Assembly (NCBI RefSeq): GCF_016864375.1
Contig: NZ_CP069354.1
Span: 5,291,501-5,355,500, forward strand
DNA from: Microvirga sp. VF16
GTDB taxonomy: Bacteria > Pseudomonadota > Alphaproteobacteria > Rhizobiales > Beijerinckiaceae
Reading direction: 5' to 3'
Length of the DNA: 64,000 nt
Numbering within the stretch: the stretch's first letter is position 1; every line of letters begins with the position of its first letter. The position numbers were made by a program, and so were the translations under genes. Shown one piece after another: positions 7,381 through 15,364 of the stretch. Below the pieces are notes generated by a model. That model saw only the letters and a list, made by a program, of their open reading frames with translations. It did no database searches and had not been told where the DNA came from.

Positions 7381-7920
7381 ATGACCGAGTCGATCACCAT
7401 CCGCCCCCTCTCTCCGCAGGAAGCGAAAGAGCACATTGGCGCTCTCTCTGCAGTCCTGATCGATTGCGTCGAGGGCGGTGCCTCCGTCAGCTTCATGTCG
7501 CCCTTGGCCCAGGAGAGAGCCGATGCATTCTGGCGGGGTGTTGCCGAAGGCGTCGCTGCAGGCGAACGCATCCTCCTCGTCGCTCAGGATGACACGAGCG
7601 GACAGATCGTGGGCACCGTGCAGATCGTGCTCAAGCAGCCGGAGAACCAGCCGCACCGAGCAGACATCGCCAAGATGCTCGTTCACGGACAAGCCCGGAA
7701 GCGCGGCATCGGTGCGGCCTTGATGCGAGCAGCCGAAGACGCCGCCCAAACGGCAGGCAAGACCGTCCTCGTGCTCGACACGGTGACGGGCGGCGATGCG
7801 GAACGCCTCTATGAGCGGGTCGGCTGGACCAAGTCCGGCGTGATTCCGAACTATGCCCTTTGGCCGAAGGGCGGGTTCTGCGATACAACCGTGTTCTACA
7901 AGCAGCTTTCCGCGAGCTAA
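7381..7920 (+). CDS. GNAT-family N-acetyltransferase
   Basis: A predicted acetyl-CoA-dependent N-acyltransferase of unknown substrate. The GNAT core is visible: GTVQIVLKQ on strand 4, then HRADIAKMLVHGQARKRGIG as the acetyl-CoA pyrophosphate loop (R/Q-x-x-G-x-G/A type), helix AALMRAAEDAAQTAG, strand TVLVLDTVTG, and AERLYERVGWTKSG near the C-terminus. The start has GAGGAAC about six bases upstream. It directly follows the XRE-cupin gene, which makes it the probable target of that regulator. Such pairs often deal with antibiotic-like or amine compounds; the actual substrate is not readable. Confidence 0.88.
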   Translation: MTESITIRPLSPQEAKEHIGALSAVLIDCVEGGASVSFMSPLAQERADAFWRGVAEGVAAGERILLVAQDDTSGQIVGTVQIVLKQPENQPHRADIAKMLVHGQARKRGIGAALMRAAEDAAQTAGKTVLVLDTVTGGDAERLYERVGWTKSGVIPNYALWPKGGFCDTTVFYKQLSAS

Positions 7921-8033
7921 ATCCGCCGAAAGGACAGCAGACCTAGACAATGGCCTAATGGGCTCAAGGCAGCCCGCCATGCTATGGCCAGCCTTCTTCA
8001 ATCCGCTCTTATGTTTCCCGCTAGATAGAAATC

Positions 8034-8801
8034 ATGGACTTATCCACCGCGGCGCTTCTCGCCGCCTCGGGCCTTGCGGCCGGCCTCGTCAATGCGATCG
8101 CAGGCGGCGGCACCTTCTTTACCTTCTCCGCCCTCGTCGCTGCAGGTCTTCCGCCCGTCGTCGCCAATGCAACGAGCGCCGTGGCGGTAACGCCCGCCAA
8201 TCTGTCCAGCGCATGGGCGTACCGGAAAGAACTCGCGACCAATGTCAGGCGCTTTGCGGCGCTGGGCATCGTCAGCCTCATCGGCGGCGTGGTCGGCGCT
8301 TACATTCTCACCGTCACCAACAACGATGCCTTCCGACAGCTCGTGCCGTGGCTCCTGCTTTTTGCGACCCTGCTCTTCGCTGCAAGCCCGAAGATCGTGG
8401 CGCTCGCCCGCGCCATCGGCAAGCATGAGGGACACCATCCCTCGATGAAGGCCTGGGCCACGGGCCTAGCGTTCCAGACAGGTGTCGCCATCTATGGCGG
8501 CTTCTTCGGCGCGGGCATGGGAATCGTCATGTTGGCGGCGCTTGCAATCACCGAGGGTGACGATTTCCATCTGATCAATTCCGCGAAGCATCTGTGCTCC
8601 ACGCTGATCCAGCTCGTGGCCGTGATCCTGTTCATCGCAGCCGGTCTCGTGAGCTGGCCCGAGACCTTCATCGTCGGTGCGGCCTCGGTGATCGGCGGTT
8701 ATCTCGGCGTCGTCTTCGGCCGTCGCCTGCCGGCAAGCGTGATCCGCTGGCTGGTGATCGCGGTTGGCGCGGCACTGACACTGTATTTCTTTATTCGCTG
8801 A
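8034..8801 (+). CDS. TSUP-family (TauE/SafE) membrane exporter
   Basis: A predicted inner-membrane permease of the sulfite/sulfoacetate exporter family (TSUP). The 255 residues contain about eight hydrophobic segments arranged as two repeats. The family motif GLVNAIAGGGTFFTFSALV lies in the first helix pair, and the equivalent GGFFGAGMGIVMLAAL in the second half. Family members move sulfite, sulfolactate or other small anions outward; the substrate here is unknown. It stands alone, with about 110 bases free of recognisable features before it. A cysteine synthase and a sulfur importer are 2-3 kb away, which is only weak context. Confidence 0.88.
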   Translation: MDLSTAALLAASGLAAGLVNAIAGGGTFFTFSALVAAGLPPVVANATSAVAVTPANLSSAWAYRKELATNVRRFAALGIVSLIGGVVGAYILTVTNNDAFRQLVPWLLLFATLLFAASPKIVALARAIGKHEGHHPSMKAWATGLAFQTGVAIYGGFFGAGMGIVMLAALAITEGDDFHLINSAKHLCSTLIQLVAVILFIAAGLVSWPETFIVGAASVIGGYLGVVFGRRLPASVIRWLVIAVGAALTLYFFIR

Positions 8802-8929
8802 ATTCGCTAACCATACTCGAAATAGAATGAGATCGGGCGGCTTTTTGCGGGCTGCTGCCCGATTCACGCCACAACCATGCTCCTTCCTGCGACGTCTCGA
8901 TTCTCAACGCTCGCGAAAAGGAAATGCTC

Positions 8930-9409
8930 GTGGCCGAATCCCAAAACCTGTCCGGACTCGACGGAACGCAATCGGTAAGCGCTCTCGGCCTGCGATGGGC
9001 CGCCCTACGCGGCATGCTGAACTCGCCGCTGATCATGGCCGACGAACAGCGCCCGCTGCGCGACGAGCTCCTGCGTGAGCTTGCGGCCATCGAACAGGAT
9101 TTCAGCGATCTGCCATCGCGCACCACAACGGAGATTTCCGCGAAACTCGATATAGCGAAATCGGCACTTCGAGAGCGCATTCAGAACGGGGAATCCTGGC
9201 TGGTCGATCTGATCGAAAGCATTCAGTCAGATCTTCACAGCGTCGCTCAGAAGCCGTCCGTGACACCTGCAACGACCGCCAGTCGCTCGCCGGCCAATCT
9301 CAGCCGCCCGCAGCAACAGCGTTCCGACGAGACGAGCTCCTCCTCGACATCGCCGAGTTCTTCGACGAACTCCACGAGTTCGGAAACGGCCACCTCGTCG
9401 GCGGCCTGA
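8930..9409 (+). CDS. Hypothetical protein with Ser/Thr-rich tail
   Basis: Not recognised. Residues 1-105 are mainly helical and amphipathic (WAALRGMLNSPLIMADEQRP, LLRELAAIEQDF, EISAKLDIAKSALRERIQ). The last 40 or so residues are low complexity, rich in Ser and Thr. There is no signal peptide or membrane helix. I chose the GTG at 8930 because AAAAGGAA (8916-8923) sits six bases upstream of it; the ATG at 8924 would abut that site and adds only two residues. The gene converges on the cysteine synthase gene and shares a terminator hairpin with it. Confidence 0.6.
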   Translation: MAESQNLSGLDGTQSVSALGLRWAALRGMLNSPLIMADEQRPLRDELLRELAAIEQDFSDLPSRTTTEISAKLDIAKSALRERIQNGESWLVDLIESIQSDLHSVAQKPSVTPATTASRSPANLSRPQQQRSDETSSSSTSPSSSTNSTSSETATSSAA

Positions 9410-9419
9410 TCTTTTGAAA

Positions 9420-9450
9420 GCGCCGCGCTCGAGCCTATCGATCGCGGCGC
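9420..9450. terminator. Shared hairpin between convergent genes
   Basis: GCGCCGCG (9420-9427) pairs with CGCGGCGC (9443-9450). CTTTTGAAA lies upstream and GAAAAA downstream, so T-runs can be read in both directions only weakly. Its position between two convergent stop codons supports a terminator role. Confidence 0.55.
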
Positions 9451-9469
9451 CGAAAAATGCCGGTCTTTG

Positions 9470-10501
9470 TTACACAAGTCCGGGATCGATGGTGCTCTTT
9501 CTCTCGAGCCATGCGGGAACGGGCAGGCTCTTCGAGCGCAGGAAGTCCGGGTTGAAGAGCTTGGACTGATAGCGCGTCCCGTAATCGCACAAGACGGTCA
9601 CGATCGTGTGGCCCGGCCCGAGCTGCCTGGCAAGACGGATCGCGCCCGCCACATTGATGCCGGATGATCCGCCGAGGCACAGACCTTCATATTCCAGCAG
9701 ATCGAAGATGACCGGCACCGCCTCCTCGTCCGGAATCTGGAAGGCGACATCGATCGGTGCATCGACCAGATTGGCCGTGATGCGGCCCTGACCGATGCCT
9801 TCCGTGATCGACGAGCCGGACGCCTTCAACTCGCCGGTCGTGTAGTAGCTGTAGAGAGCCGCGCCCAAAGGATCGGCAAGGCCGATGACGATCTTCGGAT
9901 TGCGCCGCTTCAGCGCCATGCCGACACCGGCCAGCGTACCGCCCGTGCCGACAGCACTGACGAAGCCGTCGACCTTGCCGCCCGTCTGCTCCCAGATTTC
10001 CGGCCCCGTCGTCTCGATATGCGCCTGCCGGTTCGCCACGTTGTCGAACTGGTTGGCCCAGATCGCCCCGCTCGGCTCCGATGCCGCGAGGCGCTCCGCC
10101 AAGCGTCCTGAGACCTTCACGTAGTTGTTGGGATTGGCGTAAGGCACGGCCGGGACTTCAATGAGCTCGGCGCCCGCGAGCCGCAACATGTCCTTCTTCT
10201 CCTGGCTCTGCGTCTCCGGGATCACGATCACGGTCCGGAAACCGAGGGCATTGGCGACGAGCGCCAGACCGATGCCGGTATTGCCGGCGGTCCCCTCGAC
10301 GATCACGCCGCCCGGGCGCAGAGTGCCGCGTCTCACCGCATCCTGAATGATGAACAGGGCGGCCCGGTCCTTCACCGACTGGCCGGGATTCATGAACTCG
10401 GCCTTGCCCAGGATGGTGCATCCGGTCAGTTTGGAGGCACGGCGAAGCTTGATCAGGGGTGTATTGCCAATAGCGGCAGGGACATCGGGCTGAATGGTCA
10501 T
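9470..10501 (-). CDS. cysK: Cysteine synthase (O-acetylserine sulfhydrylase), PLP-dependent
   Basis: Makes L-cysteine from O-acetylserine and sulfide, or S-sulfocysteine if it uses thiosulfate. PLP type II fold: IGNTPLIKLRRAS, then MNPGQSVKDRAA with the Schiff-base lysine, EGTAGNTGIGLAL for substrate binding, VGTGGTLAGVG for phosphate binding, and GGSSGINVAGA near the end. I chose the ATG at 10501 (MTIQPDVP, 343 aa), with AGGT five bases upstream, over an ATG 24 codons earlier. It is divergent from a YeeE/TsuA-like sulfur importer, suggesting that the pair assimilates reduced sulfur. CysK versus CysM specificity cannot be settled by eye. Confidence 0.9.
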   Translation of the reverse strand: MTIQPDVPAAIGNTPLIKLRRASKLTGCTILGKAEFMNPGQSVKDRAALFIIQDAVRRGTLRPGGVIVEGTAGNTGIGLALVANALGFRTVIVIPETQSQEKKDMLRLAGAELIEVPAVPYANPNNYVKVSGRLAERLAASEPSGAIWANQFDNVANRQAHIETTGPEIWEQTGGKVDGFVSAVGTGGTLAGVGMALKRRNPKIVIGLADPLGAALYSYYTTGELKASGSSITEGIGQGRITANLVDAPIDVAFQIPDEEAVPVIFDLLEYEGLCLGGSSGINVAGAIRLARQLGPGHTIVTVLCDYGTRYQSKLFNPDFLRSKSLPVPAWLERKSTIDPGLV

Positions 10502-10716
10502 GATACCTAACTGCGGGCTGGGATACGTTCGTGAGGGAGAACCGGGTGTAAGCCATTCGGCGGGAATGTTCACGACCGATATTCACGTTTATATTATGTG
10601 ATTAAAATTAAAAATACAATCCTTGACGTTCTTTATATCGAACTACATTGTGTCCTCCTCACGAGGGGCTGATGCTCCTGGCCATCACTCACCGTTACGA
10701 AAGCTCAGGAGCGACC
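10502..10716. promoter_or_regulatory. Divergent promoter region cysK / sulfur importer
   Basis: A 215-base shared upstream region with an AT-rich core at about 10585-10650. TTGACG at 10623-10628 is a plausible plus-strand -35; the matching -10 at 17-base spacing (CATTGT) is weak. CAGGAG at 10706-10711 is the ribosome site for the importer. No riboswitch that I know is recognisable. A sulfur-responsive LysR regulator such as CysB would be expected to act here, but no binding site is claimed. Confidence 0.45.
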
Positions 10717-11952
10717 ATGTCCAGCTCTGCAATGGCTTCGCCTCTTTCCGTCGGAAACCGTGCGAGCTTGTCCATCAATACCCCGGCCTCCCTGGCGGCC
10801 GCCGCCGGCATCATCGGCGGCGCGGCTCTACTGGGCGCCATCATCAACCCACGACAGGCCGCGCTTTACGTGCTCGGCGCGGCGCTTGGGCTCGTGCTCT
10901 ATCACGCCGCCTTCGGATTCACCTCGGCCTGGCGCGTCTTCATCGCGGATCGTCGTGGCGAGGGCCTGCGGGCGCAGATGGTGATGCTGGCGATCGCCTC
11001 CATCCTGTTCTTCCCCGTCCTCGCCTTCGGCTCCCTCTTCGGCCAGCCGGTCGCCGGCAACGTCTCGCCGGCCGGCTTTGGCGTGATCTTCGGCGCCTTC
11101 ATCTTCGGCATCGGTATGCAGATGGGTGGTGGCTGCGCCTCGGGCACGCTCTATACGGTCGGGGGCGGCTCCACTCGCATGGTGATCACACTCGCCGCCT
11201 TCATCGCCGGCTCCGCCATCGGGGCAGCGCATCTGCATTGGTGGGTCGCGCTTCCGAGTCTGCCGGCGATCTCGATCATCAAGACCTGGGGTCCCTGGAC
11301 GGCTTTGGCCGTGCAGCTCGCCGTCTTCGCCCTCATCACCGCCGTGACCGTCGTATTCGAGAAGCGCCGGCACGGCCGCCTCATCGCGGCCGATCCATCC
11401 CCACGCGAGGGCCTTTCGCGCTTCCTGCGCGGGCCCTGGCCGCTGGTGGCGGGTGCGGTGGCGCTGGCCCTTCTGAACTTCGTGACGCTCTATCTCGCCG
11501 GCCGTCCCTGGGGCGTGACCTCGGCCTTCGCCCTCTGGGGTTCGAAGATCGCCGCCACCATCGGCTTCGACGTCGCGAGCTGGCCCTACTGGTCCTCCCC
11601 GGCCCGTCAGGCCGAGCTCAACGGCAGCATCTTCAACGACATCACGACGGTGATGGATTTCGGCATCATCCTCGGCGCGCTTCTCGCCGCGGCTCTGGCC
11701 GGCCGCTTCGCGCCCACCTGGAAAGTCCCGCTGCGCTCCGCCATCGCGGCCATTGTTGGCGGCCTGCTTCTCGGCTACGGCGCACGGCTGGCCTATGGCT
11801 GCAACATCGGCGCCTATTTCTCCGGCATCGCATCCGGCAGCGTGCACGGCTGGGTCTGGCTCGTTGCAGCCTTTGCCGGCAACGTCGTCGGCACGCGACT
11901 GCGTCCCCTCTTCGGTCTTGAAGTGGAACGCGTGAAACTCACCGGCTGCTGA
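10717..11952 (+). CDS. YeeE/YedE (TsuA-like) sulfur-compound transporter
   Basis: A polytopic inner-membrane protein with about 11 hydrophobic segments. It carries the two family hallmarks in repeat halves: MGGGCASGTLYTVGGGSTRM in the first and YGCNIGAYFSGIASGSVHGW in the second. The conserved cysteines in these motifs mediate thiosulfate passage in characterised TsuA. The ATG at 10717 has CAGGAG six bases upstream; an in-frame ATG at 10648 lies in the promoter region. Divergent pairing with a cysteine synthase supports import of thiosulfate or a related reduced sulfur species. A strong terminator follows. Confidence 0.88.
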   Translation: MSSSAMASPLSVGNRASLSINTPASLAAAAGIIGGAALLGAIINPRQAALYVLGAALGLVLYHAAFGFTSAWRVFIADRRGEGLRAQMVMLAIASILFFPVLAFGSLFGQPVAGNVSPAGFGVIFGAFIFGIGMQMGGGCASGTLYTVGGGSTRMVITLAAFIAGSAIGAAHLHWWVALPSLPAISIIKTWGPWTALAVQLAVFALITAVTVVFEKRRHGRLIAADPSPREGLSRFLRGPWPLVAGAVALALLNFVTLYLAGRPWGVTSAFALWGSKIAATIGFDVASWPYWSSPARQAELNGSIFNDITTVMDFGIILGALLAAALAGRFAPTWKVPLRSAIAAIVGGLLLGYGARLAYGCNIGAYFSGIASGSVHGWVWLVAAFAGNVVGTRLRPLFGLEVERVKLTGC

Positions 11953-11958
11953 CAAAAA

Positions 11959-11987
11959 AGGGCCTTTCAGTTGTTCTGAAAGGCCCT
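11959..11987. terminator. Rho-independent terminator after the sulfur importer
   Basis: AGGGCCTTTCAG (11959-11970) and CTGAAAGGCCCT (11976-11987) form a perfect 12-bp stem with a five-base loop. It is followed by CTTCCTTTC and preceded by AAAAA, so it could work on either strand. Confidence 0.85.
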
Positions 11988-12081
11988 CTTCCTTTCGAGA
12001 CCATGCCCCGCCAAGAAAAGGACTTATAGGTCTTCTACTTTCTACAGGAACTCTGCTCACTCGTTTCGAACGGAAACGGCG

Positions 12082-13659
12082 ATGATGGGATTCGGCGGGA
12101 GGTTCCTTCGGAAGCAGGAGAGGGCCATGGGTCCTCTGCTGATCGCGTCCCTGATCGTGAGCCTGCTCGGCCTGCCCGTCGCTGCCTGGTTCGATCTGCG
12201 CGCGCTGTCGGAACGCATGCTTCAGGCCCAGGTCGGTGACATCAACCGGGTCATCGACGAGGTCCGCGCCTTCTACGGCAGCGACGTGGTCGAACGCATC
12301 CTTTCAGCGTCCGGACCGATCACGGTTACGCACAATTATCGCGACATTCCAGGCGCCATTCCCATCCCGGCGACCCTCTCCATCGAACTCGGCAAGCTCA
12401 TCAGCAGCAAGAACGATGCCGTGAAGTATCGCTTTGTTTCCGACCACCCTTTCAAGGGCCGTGAAGCGCGAGCCATCGACAGCTTTGGGCAGGACGCACT
12501 CTCCCGTCTGCGTGCAGATCCCAAGCAGCCTATCATCGAGGTCTCCGGCTCGCTGCTGGAGCGCCAGATACGCACGGCCGCACCGGTGATCATGGGACCG
12601 GTCTGCGTTTCCTGCCACAATGCGCATCCCGATAGCCCGAAACAGGATTGGAAGGTCGGTGACGTTCGCGGCATACAAGAAATCTCGGTCACCCAGCCCA
12701 TTGCCAGCAATGTGTTCTCGTTCAAGTACCTTTTGTCCTACTTCGCTTTCATTGTGCTGGCGGGGCTGATCCTGATCGTTCTGCAGCGGCGGCAGACAAG
12801 CCTGATCCGCGGCATGAACCGGGAATTGTCGGAAGCCAACGACTTCCTGGCCAGCGTTTCGGCAAAGCTCGCCAAATATCTCTCCCCTCAGGTCTATAAG
12901 AGCATCTTCAGCGGCGAGAAGGACGTCACTATTGAGACCGAGCGCAAGAAGCTGACGATCTTCTTCTCGGACATCAAGGATTTCACCGCCATCTCGGAAC
13001 GGCTGCAGCCCGAGGATCTGACGGCTCTTTTGAATGAGTACTTCACCGAGATGTCGGCCATCGCGCTTCGCCATGGCGGCACGGTCGATAAGTTCATCGG
13101 CGATGCGATCCTCGTCTTCTTCGGCGACCCGGAGACGAAAGGTGTCAAGGAGGATGCCCGTGCCTGTCTGCGCATGGCTGTCGACATGCAACAGCGGCTC
13201 GAGGTGTTGAGCGATCAATGGCTCCGGCGCGGCATTGAACATCCTTTCCGGGCCCGCATGGGCATCAACACCGGCTATTGCAATGTCGGTAATTTCGGCA
13301 GCAACGACCGGATGGAGTACACGATCATCGGGGCCGCGGCGAATCTCGCCGCACGGCTGCAAACCATCGCCGAGCCGGGAGGGATCTGCCTGAGTTACGA
13401 AACCTATGCCCTGGTGCGCGATCTGGTGCAGGTCGAGCCTCTTGCACCGATCGGCATGAAGGGCATCGGCCGCGAGATCATCCCCTATGCCGTCAAAGGC
13501 TTGTCGGGGGACTGGTCTCCAAAGTCTTCGGTGATCCGGGAGCACGCAACCGGGCTCGAGCTGTTCATCGACCCGGATGCCATGAGCGAGGGCGGGATCG
13601 AGCAGGCCAAGAGGCGCCTGTCAGAGGCACTCGCCGTGCTGAACCTGCGGACGAGTTGA
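12082..13659 (+). CDS. Membrane adenylate/guanylate cyclase with haem-c sensor domain
   Basis: Predicted class III nucleotide cyclase. Residues about 17-37 and 213-235 are membrane helices; between them lies a periplasmic DUF3365/Tll0287-like domain with a c-type haem site CVSCH (C175, C178, H179). A short HAMP-like linker leads to the catalytic domain (residues about 280-470): FFSDIKDFTAISERL and VDKFIGDAILVFFGDP supply the two metal aspartates and the lysine; NLAARL supplies the Asn/Arg pair. The usual adenine-selecting Asp in IGDxxN is Ala here (IIGAAANLAARL), so base specificity is uncertain. It probably senses redox state or a diatomic gas in the periplasm. It appears monocistronic. Confidence 0.9.
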   Translation: MMGFGGRFLRKQERAMGPLLIASLIVSLLGLPVAAWFDLRALSERMLQAQVGDINRVIDEVRAFYGSDVVERILSASGPITVTHNYRDIPGAIPIPATLSIELGKLISSKNDAVKYRFVSDHPFKGREARAIDSFGQDALSRLRADPKQPIIEVSGSLLERQIRTAAPVIMGPVCVSCHNAHPDSPKQDWKVGDVRGIQEISVTQPIASNVFSFKYLLSYFAFIVLAGLILIVLQRRQTSLIRGMNRELSEANDFLASVSAKLAKYLSPQVYKSIFSGEKDVTIETERKKLTIFFSDIKDFTAISERLQPEDLTALLNEYFTEMSAIALRHGGTVDKFIGDAILVFFGDPETKGVKEDARACLRMAVDMQQRLEVLSDQWLRRGIEHPFRARMGINTGYCNVGNFGSNDRMEYTIIGAAANLAARLQTIAEPGGICLSYETYALVRDLVQVEPLAPIGMKGIGREIIPYAVKGLSGDWSPKSSVIREHATGLELFIDPDAMSEGGIEQAKRRLSEALAVLNLRTS

Positions 13660-13680
13660 CGGCTGCTCCCATCCTCCCGA

Positions 13681-14313
13681 TCAGGGAGCGGCCTTTTCTT
13701 CGGTCATGGCACGAGCGACCACCTCCTTCACGGTCTCGTAGGGCTGAGCCCCGGAGACGAGATAGGCCTGTCCTCCAGCCGTCACGATCAGGGCCGGAAC
13801 ACCCGAAATGCCGATCTGTCGTGCGAGCTGCTGGTCCTCGATCACGCGCTGTTCGTAGCGACTGCTCGTGAGAGCCTCGCGCAAGTCATCCTGACCGAGC
13901 CCGACGGATCGTCCAATGTCGAGCAGGACCTCGATGTCAGCGAGATCGTGCCCGTCTTCGAAGAAGGCCTTGAACAGAGCGGCGTTCATGGCGTCGAGCT
14001 GGCCCGCCTCGCGTGCACATTCGGCCGCCTCATGGGCTTTGCGGCTGCGCGGCTGAATCGGCGGCAGCTTCAGGACCATGCCGCGCTCCTGTGCCATCGG
14101 ATAGACGGACTGGTTCCAGACACGGTGCAGGTATTCCGCATTGGGATCGAGCGTCGGCTCAGGCTCGGGCCGGAGTTCGAAGGCGCGCCAGTCGATCTCG
14201 ACACGATTGCCGAGTTCGTTCCGGATCCGCTCAAGAACGGGTCGTTCGAGATAGCAGAACGGGCAGACATAATCGCTCCAGACCAGGATCCGGATGGGGT
14301 TGTCTTTCGCCAT
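13681..14313 (-). CDS. FrnE/DsbA-family thioredoxin-fold oxidoreductase
   Basis: A cytosolic dithiol-disulfide oxidoreductase of the FrnE type. There is no signal peptide. The active site CPFC is at residues 17-20 (VWSDYVCPFCYLERP), followed by a helical insertion (RKAHEAAECAREAGQLDAMN, LFKAFFEDGHDL) and the cis-proline loop GISGVPALIV. FrnE homologues help survival of oxidative stress, which fits its place next to oxyR and katA on the same strand as oxyR. HCCA isomerases share the fold but lack CxxC, so they are excluded. Confidence 0.92.
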   Translation of the reverse strand: MAKDNPIRILVWSDYVCPFCYLERPVLERIRNELGNRVEIDWRAFELRPEPEPTLDPNAEYLHRVWNQSVYPMAQERGMVLKLPPIQPRSRKAHEAAECAREAGQLDAMNAALFKAFFEDGHDLADIEVLLDIGRSVGLGQDDLREALTSSRYEQRVIEDQQLARQIGISGVPALIVTAGGQAYLVSGAQPYETVKEVVARAMTEEKAAP

Positions 14314-14346
14314 GAGCGCTCTCCTTCGGGCAATCCTGTCAATGCA

Positions 14347-15267
14347 TCAATGGCCAGCAGGTTTTTCCGTGTCCGGATCTGACTGCTTGAGCGACTGGAT
14401 CAGGCTGCCCAGAGCCCGGAAGTCGCCTTTCCGGGTCGATGTACGGCGCCAGGCCAACCCGACGGTGCGCATGGGCGCGTCTTCCGGAAATTCGATCAGA
14501 GCGACCCGCTGCCGGTCGACCTCGGTTTCGGCGCAGAGTTCGGGAAGGAGCGTGATGCCGTGGCCGGCCGCCACCATCTGCATGATGGTGGTGAGCGAGG
14601 CAGCCCCCAGGGCCTTCCGCGCCTGCATGTTGGCGAAGTGGCAGAACTGCAGGGCCTGATCCCTGAGGCAATGTCCTTCTTCCAGCAGCAGCAGGCGCTC
14701 CTGCCCGATGCGGCTGCGCAGATCGCCGGTCGTCCAGCCCTGCGCCGCCTGGCTCTGCACGGCGATAAGGAAGCGATCCTGGAAGAGCGCCATGGTTTCG
14801 ACCTGAGGCTGCTGGATCGGCAGTGCGAGAAGAGCCGCATCGAGATCACCCCGCACCAGTTCCTCGACCAGTGCTGCGGTCTGTGTCTCGCGGATCTGGA
14901 GATCGAGGGCCGGATACTGCTTGTCCACCTCGGTCAGGATTGCCGGCAGAAGGTAGGGCGCAATCGAAGGAATGATCCCGAGGCGGAGCGGACCCGTGAG
15001 CACACCCTGATACTGATGCGCGTAATCGGACAATTCGCGCACCTGATTCAGGATCGTCTCGGCCCGCGATGCGATCTCCTGTCCAGCTGGCGTAATGGCA
15101 ACAGAGTTTCCTCTCCGTTCGACGAGATCGACGCCGAGCTCGCGCTCCAGCTCCTTGATCTGCATCGAGAGCGCCGGCTGGGTGACGGCGCATTGATCGG
15201 CTGCCATACCGAAATGCTTCGTGCGCGCGAGTGTTTCGAAATATCGGAGCTGTCGAAGAGTGATCAT
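14347..15267 (-). CDS. oxyR: Hydrogen peroxide-responsive LysR regulator OxyR
   Basis: A LysR-type activator. Residues 1-60 are the winged HTH (MITLRQLRYFETLARTKHFG, CAVTQPALSMQIKELERELG). The effector domain contains EEGHCLRDQALQFC, in which C200 and C209 match the redox pair C199/C208 of E. coli OxyR, so peroxide sensing by disulfide formation can be assigned with confidence. It is divergent from katA, with an inverted repeat in the shared 97-base gap. On oxidation it should activate katA; autoregulation is likely. Confidence 0.96.
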   Translation of the reverse strand: MITLRQLRYFETLARTKHFGMAADQCAVTQPALSMQIKELERELGVDLVERRGNSVAITPAGQEIASRAETILNQVRELSDYAHQYQGVLTGPLRLGIIPSIAPYLLPAILTEVDKQYPALDLQIRETQTAALVEELVRGDLDAALLALPIQQPQVETMALFQDRFLIAVQSQAAQGWTTGDLRSRIGQERLLLLEEGHCLRDQALQFCHFANMQARKALGAASLTTIMQMVAAGHGITLLPELCAETEVDRQRVALIEFPEDAPMRTVGLAWRRTSTRKGDFRALGSLIQSLKQSDPDTEKPAGH

Positions 15268-15364
15268 GACGCCGATAAGAATAACTGATCGCAGTTTGTA
15301 ATCAATACAATTGGACCTTATCGGGCGTCCCCGTCATCTTGCGCCAACCTCAATGGGGACGACC
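15268..15364. promoter_or_regulatory. oxyR-katA divergent control region
   Basis: The gap contains the inverted repeat AACTG-N4-CAGTT at 15283-15296, 15 bases upstream of the oxyR start, with an AT-rich flank (TTGTAATCAATACAATTGG). It is the most likely OxyR-binding site, though it does not match the E. coli ATAG-N7-CTAT pattern closely. GGGGA at 15355-15359 is the katA ribosome site. Confidence 0.5.

Noticed and set aside
10502..10716. A sulfur-related riboswitch (SAM or SAH class) upstream of the TsuA-like gene
   Set aside because: I could not match any known conserved core; only ordinary promoter-like and SD features are visible.
10623..11921. A second long plus-strand frame overlapping the TsuA-like gene in another phase
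   Set aside because: The translation is Arg/His/Gly-rich without hydrophobic helices; the in-phase YeeE/TsuA frame has family motifs and an SD.
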